Origin: Triglochin maritima
Taxonomy: Eukaryota; Streptophyta; Magnoliopsida; Alismatales; Juncaginaceae
Reading direction: 5' to 3'
DNA: 64,000 nucleotides
Assembly (NCBI GenBank): GCA_963682175.1
Contig: OY821775.1
Span: 34,470,053 to 34,534,052 of the forward strand
The notes under the pieces are model-generated. The model was given only the letters and a program-made list of their open reading frames with translations, made no database searches and was not told the origin of the DNA. Each line of letters opens with the position of its first letter. Within the stretch, counting starts at the first letter, position 1. Below are positions 34,551-45,845 of the stretch, piece by piece. Position numbers and translations under genes: made by a program.

Positions 34551-34952
34551 ACCTCCATTATTGTGCCCAAAACTGAAATCGAACATTCTACTCCTCACGT
34601 TTCAGAAATGTTCTTCCTAAGGTTCGTTTCTACTTCAGGACACAAGTAAGTAACCCACACAGAGGACGCAATTCTCCTTCTACAATAAATTTGCATTATC
34701 TGCACACAAATTTGATCAACAAGCTCTGATATAGCAAGGTTTCTCGCCACAAGAATTCACACATTAAAGCTCTCCACCACATTCGAATACTTATTTCCAT
34801 ATCGTTCTCCTTGGAATAGCGCATTTGCCCAATGTTTGGGTCTGGAGGAGTCAATGAATTCATTCACACGTTTAGAAATGGTAGATAACTCGTCATATGC
34901 TTCAGTGAACTCACAAGTATGAAAACCGTAAACACATGTTCGAAGAAGGTTC

Positions 34953-35600
34953 TGTTGGCTTTTTAGCCTTAATCTTTATTTAGTTTTGATGATTAAGTAA
35001 TCTAATCTTAATCTATATTTAATCAATCAACCTAGACAATCAAAGTAAGCAAACATGAATACATGCATTGCATATATATTCGTGTATTTGCGATATTCTT
35101 AATAGGTTGATGAAGAATCAAGCTAAGGAGCTTTGGACAAGAAGATAAAGACTCAAGACATGTAATCAAGCTTTGGACCAATATGTAATTTAGTATAATT
35201 TGAATCCTTAGGATTAATGTAAACTTGAGCACATTAGGATTCTGTCCTGTATCCCCACGGTTAACCGAACCCCACTCGGTAAACCGAATCTTATAGAGTT
35301 CGGTCCACCGAACACCTTGCGGTCAACCGTGTAGAATCCTTTAGGTGTTCCCTGGAATAACCACCTCGGTATACCGAACCACCTTCGGTAGACCGAAATA
35401 GCCTGGACCGGTTTTGGACTTTGCTCCAACGGTCGTATTTAAATCTTGACCTAAAGCCCAATTGACTTATCCATATTCGGTACACCGAACTTCATTCGGT
35501 CAACCGAATCATATTTCTTTAGGTGTCCAAACGGCTATTTAACTTGACCGTTATTGATAAACAATTTCCCACGCATTGTCAGCGCAAAACTCGCACAAAC
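34953..35600 (+). repeat. Copia LTR fragment with 19-bp-paired dyads
   Basis: Begins TGTTGGCTTTTTAGCC, the 5' LTR start shared with 47964 and (inverted) 13896. Truncated at about 35600 before any TATA box. It carries eight CGGT-NN-ACCG dyads in four pairs, each exactly 19 bp apart: 35258/35277, 35301/35320, 35367/35386, 35478/35497. The middle bases are TA, AA, CC, CA, AT, AG, AC, CA. Confidence 0.85.
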
Positions 35601-35649
35601 TTAGGAACAACAAAGCTGTTTTAGGAACATGCTTTTTTTCTTTATGGAG

Positions 35650-35935
35650 TCACGTCCATAGTTGGCACATTGTTGGTTGTGTGTTCCTCCACATCAGGAA
35701 ACTCAACTTCAATTGGCACAACCACGTCAATATTAACGTGAGACAAACCAAGACTTGAGAGTAACACAAAAGTAGATGTACATAAGCGTCAGTAACAAGA
35801 CTAGCAGCACCATCATAAACTTCTGGCACTTGATAAGAGAACTGTAGATTAGGACCTAAGCATTGCCAATATGATCGAAGAAAATCCACCAATTCAGCAT
35901 GTGTGGTATTCCTCCTTAATGTGTGGAGTTTGAGT
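35650..35935 (-). pseudogene. MuDR-type transposase N-terminal fragment
   Basis: Minus frame: TTHAELVDFLRSYWQCLGPN, then YQVPEVYDGAASLVTDA and a D-V-H-L-L end. This fits the PB1-like N-terminal domain of plant MULE transposases, where Y-x-x-P and the S/T-D-x-D-V motif recur. No start codon context or continuation into the catalytic part is seen; a copia LTR fragment follows directly. Confidence 0.55.
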
Positions 35936-36109
35936 TGATTCTTATACCTAAACGTAATAAAAAACTTAGTTAAAGACCTGCATTAAAATCACACAAGAAA
36001 AATTAGTTATTATAACAACATTTTTAAAGTAAAAAGAAATTACTATTTTTTTTGGAAACGACCTAGATTGTTAATTAAGTTGCAATGACCCAGGTCATTT
36101 CAACCCTAG

Positions 36110-36850
36110 TGGGATACTGGTCTGCAGTAGGAAACTTGCATCCCAAGAGGACAGACTCTTCTTGAGCGAGATACATGCATCTTGATCCAGACAAACTTGC
36201 GTCACGAGTCACGATTCATGAGTAGGACACAGCAGGATAGACTCATCCTGAACGGGACACTGGCGTCCTGAACCAACTTCTTTGGAACAACAACCCAACT
36301 TGTTTCGACCAAAGCACAGATTTACGTCTCGAGCGAGACACTTACGTCCCGAACCAACTTGTTTGGACCAATGGGATAGATTTGGGTCTCGACCAGTCTA
36401 AAGCGGGACACATGCATCCGAAACCAACTTGTTTGGAACAACGAGTGAACTCCAAGGACCAAGCTTGTTTGGAACAACAATCCAGCTTGTTTGGACCAGC
36501 GGACAAATTTGCATCCCGAGCGGTCTAGAGCGGGGAAGACTCCTCTCGAACGGGACCGTTGCGTCTCGAACCAACCTGTTTGGAACAACAACCCAGCTTA
36601 TTTGGACCAAACGAGCCAGCTTGTTTGGACTAGTGGGTAAGATATGCGTCCCTAGCAGTCCAGTGCGTAACATACTCGTCCCGAACCAACTTGTTTGGAA
36701 CAATCAACCACTCAGCTTGTTTGGACCAAAGTTCTTTGGTGGACCTTGACGCTTGGGACAAAATGGGCCAACTTATTTGGAACAATGAGCCAGCTCGTTT
36801 GTGTCAATGAGGCAGCTTGTTTGGGCCAAATCGATGATGATCCAAAGCCA
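36110..36850. repeat. 22-bp-phase array (CCAGCTTGTTTGGAACAAC type)
   Basis: Repeated units such as 'ccaacttgtttggaacaac' and 'cccagcttgtttggacca', ~22 bp apart, mixed with 'gcatcccgagcgg..ctagagcggga' segments. The same family is at 37350-37470, 56580-57130 and 58900-59690. ORFs on both strands (e.g. 36398-36749) are translations of the repeat. Confidence 0.85.
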
Positions 36851-37052
36851 ATAGAAGATAATCCAAAATAAATCACGAAATGGTCTAATATGAAGAGATA
36901 AAACCGAAAAAGAGATCAAAATAAAACCTACATGATAGGAATCGATCTTAACAATAAGCTTAAACGAAGATTTGGATTAACATATTTAGGCACTACTTGG
37001 CATTGTAGTCTAGTTTGGTAGTGGCAGAGAATGTTATGTTGTACAACCTCCT

Positions 37053-37140
37053 TTTGTATAGAAGACTTGAAACTTCTAAGTACCCAGTATTAATCACAAC
37101 TAATTATTGATCTAATGATCAAAAACAAAATGTCCCTTCT
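37053..37140 (-). repeat. Terminal inverted repeat, right (MULE-like)
   Basis: Partner of 32737-32826. Confidence 0.75.
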
Positions 37141-37796
37141 ATGTCGGCATGGGTCTTCTCTCTTCAACCTAAAATTATATTTTATTTCTCTAATTGGACT
37201 GCACCCACGTCTTATTGCATTAATTGCAAAAAGTAATCTCCTACATAATACGGGCCGACGTCCACTTTGAGTCAAATCCAAGTCGCATGGGTGCTCAATC
37301 CGAGAAAAAGCTATGACGCATCAGTGCTGCGTGGTGCATTTTCTTTTGTGAAATGACCCAGGTTGTTTGGTTTAATGAGCCAGGTTGTTTGGTTGAACGA
37401 CCCAAGTTTACCAGGTCAAACAACACCAGGTTGTCTTGTGTTACGACCCAGGTTGTTTCGACCGGACAGCCCAGAATGTTTTTGGCATTGAGTGTTAGCA
37501 CTTTTTTGCTTAGATTAATATAAAAAGACGTGGTTTTTGGAGGCAATTGTGTGTTTTGCAATATATTCACGTAATGTTTCGTTTTGTAGCGTAGAACGTG
37601 ATTTTTCATTGTAATATATTGTCGCTCTATGCCACTGTCCTCTGTCCCATCCCGCGAGGGTTGTGGGTCATCCCACGAGGGGAATGAGTTATTCACAAAC
37701 AACCATCGAGCTAGATTTTCACTACTCCAACGATACATAACATTCAAACTCAATGCATCAATTGATCATTATATACACTAGGATACGCTGACCACC
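37141..37796. other. Repeat mosaic between two DNA transposons
   Basis: Contains four 22-bp units (37350-37470) and a second copy of the 32836 segment (37612-37720). The 37757-37790 tract (ending 'cattatatacactaggat') recurs at 42697-42725 in direct orientation. No gene. Confidence 0.5.
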
Positions 37797-38029
37797 TCAC
37801 ATCTCTCTCGTGCTGAATTGCAAATTGGGTAAGTTACGCATAGTTCAAGCATGCCTAGTGCGCAATATAATGTTGTCGTCTATGATAGTGATCCATGCTA
37901 TTAAATTTGCGACATTATTGTATCTTTTTGGAATCTACAATGCGTTATATATTAAATAAGCTGGGACTTTTTCTAGAGCTACATAAGGTGGGATGTTCTC
38001 GTGGAATTGGCCATTTTTTGGCACCTTGT

Positions 38030-39960
38030 TAGATTCCACTTCAATCAAGACATTTGGATGGGGGACGAAATCCTTGTTAGACCTGGACATGATACAATCC
38101 ACAAACATGAGGAGGTCTAGCTTACATTGTCAATAAACATGACAAGATACATGACAAAATCCGGACACGAACCAGTCACACTATGGACAGGAACCAGTCC
38201 AGAATCATGTCAATAGATCCAGTAGGGGTGTCAATGGATCGAATATGGATCAGATCTGCCAACATCCGTATCCAAATTTGGCAATGTTTTTGACATCCAT
38301 ATCCAACCGGATCTTTTTAATTACATCCGAATATATATCCAGATTGAATACATATATTATCTGTATCCGAAGAATAACATCTGGATGTAACATTCAGATG
38401 AAAACGACTGGATTCCAAAATTTGATCTGAATTCCACTTTAAGCTAATAATGATCAAAATCAAAAATTTACTATAATTCCATAAAGGACACATCAATCCT
38501 TTAAAGATTAAATGTGTCCTTTACTCGGTCCGTTAAAATTGACTGTGTCCTTTATTCTTTTAATATTTAAAGCACAACCTCACCATAATGTACTTATTAT
38601 AAAATGGGCATCTAACATTCTAATGTCGGGCATTCACATAATATTCAGCGTGTTATATATGTTTCATTATTAAAAAAATAGAATCTTCTAAAAAAGGATA
38701 TCCAAATATCCACTTTGGATTCTAGTTCGATTCCCAGACCGTATCCGTCGAAGGACAAACTTTTCCCACCATGGACACAGGTGACTGGGTGAGCTTCTCA
38801 AAGTAAACAATAGGACATAACTGTATAGTTCATTCCATTAAAAATTACAACAATTCATGGACAAAGTTAATATTGGCGGATCTAGACCTACTATGGACAC
38901 ACTTATTCTGGAACAAACTCATCGACTAAGTTTGTCTTGACATGAATCTGGACAATACTGGACAGGGTTGGCCTGGACACATTATGGACCAATTCTGGAG
39001 CATTTCATTGACTAGGTTAGTCTGGACACATCTGGACCAATTCAGGAAAAATTTGGACATGAGTCTGGACACATCTGGACCAATTCAGGAAAAAAATTGG
39101 ACATGAGTCTGGACAATGTTGGGCGCCACGTGTAATGTAGGGACTGGACCTGAGTATGTCCAGTCCAATCCAGGAAAAAGGTTCCCCTACAAGATCGGGA
39201 AAACAGTTTGCATTCGGCATAACCGAACTTCAAAACCCTAAATTTTCTCCCAGCACACAAAAACTTCCACTAGAATACCACATCTGAAGAAGTGTCTTCA
39301 AACTAGGGATGCGCAAACCCAGTGTTTCAAATAAGGTGAGGTGGTGCACTTATTACGTCGATGAGTCTTATTGCCACAATTTTGACCGTTTACATTCTGG
39401 ACATCTCCAGTCAGTCCAAAATCCGTCGAATGTGTGTTCATAATGAGTCCTCATTCTTGACAATTCCGGACACACAAACACTAATTCTTGTCAAAATGTC
39501 CACATTCGGGACATAAATTGGACAAATACTAGACTGTCCAATGCCAGGATATATGACCAAATCAAGTCCAGAACGTATCCAGAAGAAGTCAATCTGGACA
39601 TAAGCCAGTCAAGAAAGTAGTCCAAAGTTTGTACAGTAGTGTGAAGAACCAGGACCAATTCAGGACACACAAGCCATGCCACGAGGAAGTCCAGAAATCA
39701 TCCTGAATGAGTCCAGAAATATACCATAGAACTGAATTCTGGGGGCAATAGATTCTGTCCAGACGTTTTCCAGAACGATCCAATTCTAGACAACTACGTT
39801 TTGGGTTTCCAAAATGTGTCCAGATATTCTATGATAGAAACTCAATTCTGGACAACAGATTCAGTCCCGGCATTGTCCAGAACAATCCAATCCTGGACAA
39901 CTGCTTTTGTCCATGATTTGTGTCCGGAATGTGTCCAGACACACATGAGAATCGTGGGCA
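38030..39960. repeat. Dense TGTCC/GGACA and TCCAGA/TCTGGA motif region
   Basis: Dozens of copies in both orientations, e.g. 39020-39120 and 39590-39960. 'Gtctggacacatctggacca' occurs twice within 50 bp (39031, 39064). A separate 'ggatcgaatatggatc' tract lies at 38222-38420. No coding. Confidence 0.7.
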
Positions 39961-40092
39961 AGTGGCTCTAGAATGAAGAAATAAAACAAGATTGTGTCCA
40001 TCATTCGTAACTCTACCTGGACAACCATCACAACTAAAAAACAGTTTAAATAAGAACATGACAACCCAAAGTATTGAAAAAGGTGTTACAAA

Positions 40093-40467
40093 GATGCCCA
40101 ATTGGCTGAGAAGGATGGCCAATTGAATTTTAAGGATGCCCAATTAGTCGAGAAGGAGGTCCAATTGACTAAGAAGGTTGTCCACTTGGTTGAGAAGGAT
40201 GCCCAACTTGCTGAGAAGGATGTCTTGTTGGCTGAAAAGGATGCCTAGTTGCATGAGAAGGATAACCAACTTGTTGAGAAAGACAGCCAACTAGCTGGTA
40301 AAGATGAACAACTGCCTGTTAAGGATGACCAAATCGCTCAGAAGGATAAGGAATTGGCAGAGTTGATGCGCGTAATTATGTTCCACCAACAAGTGACCAA
40401 TGACGCCATTGAAAGAGAAAAGATGCATACATGTATGTCCTATCAAACTCATGAATCTGTCCTGTAA
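40093..40467 (+). pseudogene. 21-bp tandem repeat encoding heptads (EKDxQLA)
   Basis: The plus frame reads as successive 7-residue units of the form A-E-K-D-x-Q-L, about 13 in a row, with one TAG near 40247. It then leaves the repeat as ELMRVIMFHQQVTNDAIERE and stops at 40467. Heptads with Leu at fixed spacing would form a long coiled coil. I do not recognise the parent gene; TNP1-like or coiled-coil host proteins are possible. There is no clear start upstream. Confidence 0.55.
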
Positions 40468-41946
40468 ACCCCAAGTATGTCCTTTAAAAATCAAGTGTGT
40501 CCTCAAATAACCCCGAGTGTGTCCTAAAAAATATCTTCATAACAAAGGCAACTTATGTCCTGTAAAGGACACATAAGTCCTATACATATCAAATGTGTCC
40601 TTTAAACTCAAAGTTTGTCCGTTAAAATCGAGTGTGTCCTTTATTGCTTTAATATTTAAAGCACAATCTCACCATAAGTCCTATACACATAAGTCCCACC
40701 ATGGACAGTGGTGACTGGCTGAGCTTCTCAAAGTGAATAAGTATTGGTATATAAGTAGTAAATCATACACTGATACAAGAGGACATAACTGTATTGTTCA
40801 AACCATCAAAAATTACAACAATTGAATAATATCAAAGTTTACCCACATCAGGCAAACTAATTTTCTATACAAATTAATTAGTATTGAATACAAATTAATG
40901 TTTTGCTTTTTTCTTTGTGAGCTGAAAAATATCCTAAATCAGTCGTCTGCTAACAACATCTCGCTATTGAATTGGGAGTCTCTAAGCAAATATGTTGCCA
41001 GTTCACCCTAGATCGAGTGTAGATATTTGTCATCCATCTCCGTAGTGGGATGTACGTCCAGCATCAAGCATTTGATCCAGTGCATGACATACACTTCCTT
41101 TCTCCTCCTCTGCTTCGTCTTTTCTTGCCTTCCCTTCTTTTCTCTTCCTGTCCTCCTCTTCCCCCTCTTCCATTTTCTTTTTTTCTTCTTCTTCCTCCCT
41201 CGTATTGTGGTTCTTCTTCTACCCCACCAATGAATTCAAGATCATCGTTTTTTCTTGATTAATATCATGGTAATGTCAAGAGGATCGCGAATTCTTAATG
41301 AATATAGTAGAAATTAATTCGAAGGATAAATTTCTTGTTTTCCTATGGTAAAAGGTGTCCTTTTAAGCTCAAATTTGTCCTTCAAAGGACAAAAGTGTGT
41401 TTTGAAGGACACATTTCTTGTTTTTAAAGGACACATTCCTTGTAGGAATGGGACTACCAAAATAAAATAAAATTGCTGGACAAACCGGTTCTGTCTCAAG
41501 AGTCCTGACTCGTCACACGTGTGTGAAGAATTGTCCAGACTTGTGTACAGTGTTGGACATGTTGGTGTCCCGTGTCCATCGATAGACATGCTAGTGGTTA
41601 GTGTTGGACAATGGACATGCTTCTGACCCGCACTGGACAGGAGCATGTCTATTGCTGGACACACTAATGTGGGTTGATTTTTTTTCTCTGCCAGGCAATT
41701 GTGGTTAATTACATAGCTATTAGTGGTTGATCTTTCAATTTTTTCACGAAAAGAGCAATAGTTGCTTCGAAATATAAATTGTAGCTAGTAACGAGTAACT
41801 ATGCATTGTAGATTCCAAAAAGATACAATAATGTTGCAAATTTAATAACATTGATCACTATTATAGATGGCAGCATTACATTGCACACTGAGAATGCCTG
41901 AACTCTGCGTAACTCACCCAATCATCTATTCACCACTAGAGAGATG

Positions 41947-42187
41947 TGATTGGGAATGGTTGTCCATTTATATCTTCATCAAGTACCATTTCGTCCTCAT
42001 CGCTTTGAGCTACGTGCTTATCCAATTGCAACTTATGTTGTTCGAGTTTAGCTCTCTTGGTATTCAGCTTGCCCCACAATTCAATATTCTCCTCGAATAC
42101 CTTGCGTGTTTGATCACTTGCAAGACGCTGAAATTGTTGCATTTCTGTTATAAACCACAAAGACCAATGACACTCGACTTTAGATGA
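41947..42187 (-). pseudogene. FDM/IDN2-like coiled-coil exon fragment
   Basis: The minus frame contains EMQQFQRLASDQTRKVFEEN, then Leu/Lys/Glu-rich residues and LDEDIN. This resembles the central coiled coil of plant XH/XS-domain proteins (FDM/IDN2 family of RNA-directed DNA methylation). An acceptor-like 'tataacag' precedes the segment at about 42145. Only this exon is visible, beside the inverted end of the neighbouring element, so a captured gene fragment is likely. The assignment is by pattern only. Confidence 0.45.
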
Positions 42188-43416
42188 CGGTAACAAGTGA
42201 ACTTACTATTAATTTTTCAACTGAAAATACAAACAAAGGATACATGTATTGTACTTCAGATGAAATTTATCCACTGCTTCTACCATTTCTCGAGAGACAG
42301 ATGAAGTCCAATCAGTAGTTTTGTGATGTCCAAATGTAAATTCATCAAAGATGAGATCGAGAATGGTTATCCATTTATATCTCCATTTTCTGGATAGTAT
42401 GCTTGCCAGCAGCTACCAATAACGCACTAATTTTGTCTTGTGCCGTCGATTATGTTGTATTAATTTGTTGCAATTGTGACACCTATGAGCAGGGGAAAAT
42501 GTTCTACATAAACAACCACAACACACACAAATCAATAAATTTCAAGGCAAAAATAACTTGTATAGTAATTAACATGTAACTTCAGCAAAATATCGGGAAT
42601 GGTTACTTCTTTGAATGTTACGTAGAGTTGTCTCACATCTTTTTATTTGCTTCACAAAGATTTCAGGCAACCCTGCATGGCATCCACTCTGAATGCATGA
42701 ATTGATCATTATCTACACTAGGATTTGGAGGAGTCGAGCAGTAAAAAAGTAGGGACCGGGGACCTCTGACGTCCCCACATGGTCGTGCTTCACCAACACA
42801 TGCTTCATAATCAAGTGGGCGTGTGGTGGGAGATTGTTTGGTCTTCCTGGACGATGATGGAGGCCATTAAAGAAGTGGGCTTTTGGGGGGTGGATGGACA
42901 GATTACACCAAGACCAGGTTTAGGAACTATGAACGGAATACACTACGACTGTTGATTTTATAGAAGGAATGGAAGGTTGAGTCTCTATGCATACCCTAGT
43001 GTGTCACAACTCTTTGTTTTGGTGGAGTGCATTATCTTCCATGAAATATTCAAATATTTTTCTTGGATTGAGCGCCCATGCTGCTTGGATTTGACTTAGA
43101 GTCGATTCTGGCCCGTATTATGTCGAAATTTGATTATCATTCTTGGACTGAGAACCCATGCCACGCAGTACTGGTGCGTCATAGCTCTTTCTTTAGGTGG
43201 TGTGTGTTATAGCTTCCATGACATATTCGAATATTTTTTTCATGGATTGAGCACCTACGCTGCTTAGATTTTCCTTGGAATCGACGCTGCCCAAATTAAA
43301 TGACGATTCTATTCCCAAAATGTGATTGAAAGAATCACTCCATGGTTGGATGCATGGATTCAATTAATCCACTAATGTCTTGTCCCAACGCATTATTACT
43401 TCAACAACGGATGATT
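42188..43416. other. Unclassified repeat-derived sequence with a ~170-bp tandem duplication
   Basis: 43001-43118 and 43171-43290 are two copies of one unit ('cttccatga.atattc.aatattttt...ggattgagc'). 42358-42395 repeats 41953-41990. No coding domain found. Confidence 0.5.
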
Positions 43417-43654
43417 TTATAGACCCTGTAAATCTGTAATGAAAGGTTGCGGTCTCTGTGCATACCCCTGTAACTGTAATGAAAGGTTGAGTTTGGCTAG
43501 GGACGATGGTTCATTATTATGTGAAAACCGCCCCAAAAATTGCTTAAAACCCCGTGCAATAAACAATGCCATTTCTTCAAAAAACCGTTTCAGATTCTCG
43601 GCATCCAAATTGGCCCATAGTTGCATAGATACGCTCCACAAATGGTCCTGTTAA
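43417..43654 (-). other. Unrecognised ORF, possible exon fragment
   Basis: 74 residues with a helical stretch ENLKRFFEEMALFIARGFKQ. An acceptor-like 'ttattaacag' lies just upstream on the minus strand, so this may be an exon piece. I do not recognise it, and there are no neighbours to support it. Confidence 0.25.
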
Positions 43655-44099
43655 TAAAATATGATTTCCACAACCAACCTAACCCACACATTTAGAAATC
43701 AATTTGGATCACCATCTTTGATAAACACCAACACAGTGTCTATGTTCGGGAATTTCCTGGGGTGTATTGAATGTTTTATTACTATTTCAAATTGTTTCTT
43801 TGGTTTGTTTTGAGTGTAATTTTTAGTATCTCTTTGTACCACTATGTACACAAACAACCATCGATCTATATCGAGTATCACTTCGGATCCTTGGGTTTGT
43901 TTAATATATATTTTTATTGCAGGTGGGGCCATCCCATCCCGGGCATGTCCCATCGTGTCCCGGATGCATCGAAGGCAGCATTTGCAGTTTTTTAGCCTTT
44001 TTTGTTGTGAAATATTACACAATGGATGCTTCACCTTTATCTTTCCATAACCCCCATCAACTTCTCACCTTCTCATTTGTAACTCTTGTAACATACACC
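43655..44099. other. Repeat-derived spacer
   Basis: 43845-43925 resembles 32920-33035 ('acaaccatcgagct' to 'ggatccttgggtttg'). No gene recognised; the ORFs here are short. Confidence 0.45.
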
Positions 44100-44300
44100 C
44101 TTTCATTTGGTTCTTGTAGCCTATAAATAGGAGACTATTGTAATACTTTGGTTGATGATGAAATACAACAATCGTTCTCCCCCAAATCTTCATCTTCTTT
44201 GTTCCATGTCTTTTCATTTCATAACACGTTATCAACATGACTCGTCTCTACAAAAACCTACCTATGTACAAGGCTACAAGCAACCTAGAATATTGAATTG
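44100..44300 (+). repeat. Probable copia-type LTR 3' end with TATA box
   Basis: CCTATAAATAGGAG (44110-44123) is followed ~100 bp later by CATAACACGTTATCAACATG, the sequence typically found at the LTR/primer-site boundary of some plant copia elements. Then comes a degraded gag-like start (ACTCGTCTCTACAAAAACCT). The upstream LTR part is not delimited. Confidence 0.4.
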
Positions 44301-45029
44301 GATAGGTAAGGTATGTCTCTACGTCTAGACGTCTATATATGGAATTGTTTATGATTTTGTGTTATTACTAGTAGTCATTTAGAAAAAAGAACCTTATATC
44401 CATACGATCTCAATAAGCATTGTCGGATTGCGTTATTCATCTTTTTTTTACCAGCTTCTATTCATATGTAAATACTAGCTTAATATTTGCAAAGGTAATA
44501 CTTGATGCATCTCATTAGGTTATCATATTATGCCACAAAAAATTTCGATGTTATTTCGTTGCATCACATCTAGAAATATTATGGTTATTCATTCCAACAC
44601 ATGATTTATTTATGTCATTAATAACGTTATAATTTGATTTGTTGCAATAGAAATTGAGTTAAATGTTATGGAAACTAATCGCTTACTATCAATCATGTGG
44701 TTATTGAAAGAGAAGTATTTTAGCCCGGAAAGTAAAAACTTTAATCTTAATGGGATGCATACATGTAATGATATCAAGATTGTATATTTATTTATAGAGG
44801 GTTATGAAAATGGATAACAATCACTGAAGGATTCTTGTGAGCATTAAGAGATGTGCAAATGTCAAAGTTGCGTAAATCCATCAAACTCGTCCCCAAAACT
44901 AACTCTATGGCTCGAAGACCATAGAGAGTTGAGATGTAAAAGGAAAATATTTTACCCATTTTACAAGTTAATTACCCGATACTCTTGATTTTGAAACTGG
45001 TGTCATATTTGTGTTGAGGGCAATGTATA
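44301..45029. other. AT-rich sequence, nothing recognised
   Basis: No ORF of note, no repeat shared with the rest of the window that I can see. Confidence 0.4.
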
Positions 45030-45845
45030 TGTAACGTCCCCGAAATAGTGGAAAAAATTAAAATTTAAAACACAATATCACTAGGAATAAGATCCAAAAG
45101 AGCTGGAACATTACTCAAAAAACTATTCAAGAGTGCACCATATTACATCAGAATTGTTAAAAGGTATGACTACATCAGAATACAAGAAAGTGTAGATACA
45201 AGTAATCATACGACCTAGGAAGATGAGATAGGAGGATCCAATCTCAGAGTGCCCTCATCCTCGGTCACCACTCGCCAGAAGCTACTTCGGTCCTAGAATG
45301 CAAATATAAAAACAATGCTTGAGTTTCCATAAGGAAACCATGTATTCCAATCTCACATATATGCATGCTAAAGTACAATCAAAGGACCTATCATACTAGT
45401 GTAGCATGGCATGATATAATGCAGTAAAACATTCGCTCCAAGGGTAAATAAGGACATTTGTCCCACAATCCATCATCGGGTCTTCCACAGAACCCTACCG
45501 TGGGCACACACAGTCTTACGGATAGTACGCAACACACCCCACACGCGTCAGCACTAATCATGGGGTTCGGTGAGGGGTGCCCGCACTTCCATGTCAGTTG
45601 AATCTCAAGGTCAACACCTCACCGACAAAGTCAATGCTCATGTCGGTCTAGTCACCTGGTTGTGCCACAACGAAGCTACCTATTGGAATACATCGTCGGA
45701 CAGTCACCACCTCCATCAAGGTCATGCGGTCCTCTCTGCCCCTGGCTGTCTCTCAGCACAGGCTACCAACACTGTCGCCATCAAGGTTGCGTGGGTCACA
45801 TCATCGCCCTCAAGGCCAGTCGATCGAATCAGTAGCCTTCATTTT
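45030..45845 (+). repeat. Ty3/gypsy (Tekay-like) LTR fragment
   Basis: Starts TGTAACGTCCCCGAAATAGTGG, the usual start of Tekay/Del-type plant LTRs, followed by the A-rich leader, a stretch ending 'gcttgagtttccataaggaaa', and GC-rich downstream sequence. It is cut at about 45845 by a copia LTR fragment. The ORF 45570-45854 is an LTR reading and not a gene. Confidence 0.55.

Larger units (their letters stand above)
32737..37140 (-). mobile_element. MULE-like DNA transposon, decayed
   Basis: A ~90-bp inverted repeat (32737-32826 versus 37053-37140, ~85-90% identical by eye; blocks 'ctgggtactta' and 'tcttctatacaaaagga') flanks a 4.4-kb segment. Inside, on the minus strand, are N-terminal (35650-35935) and C-terminal (34190-34550) pieces of a MuDR-type transposase. 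The catalytic middle is not recognisable. A copia LTR fragment (34953-35600) and a 22-bp-phase array (36280-36850) are included. I could not identify a 9-bp target duplication, so the outer ends are uncertain. Confidence 0.65.
37797..41946. mobile_element. DNA-transposon-like element with ~145-bp inverted ends
   Basis: 37797-37943 is the reverse complement of 41803-41946 with ~80-85% identity by eye (shared 'attgtatctttttggaatctacaatgc'). The 4.15-kb interior is saturated with GGACA/TGTCC and TCCAGA/TCTGGA words in both orientations, typical in style of subterminal repeats. It holds two direct-repeat segments ~2 kb apart (38487-38850 versus 40570-40830). No transposase was recognised, and no target duplication is evident. 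The superfamily is unknown. Confidence 0.6.

Noticed and set aside
38222..38760. Possible hAT-type insertion starting GGGGTGTCAATGG
   Set aside because: The start resembles hAT ends, but no matching inverted end or 8-bp duplication was found.
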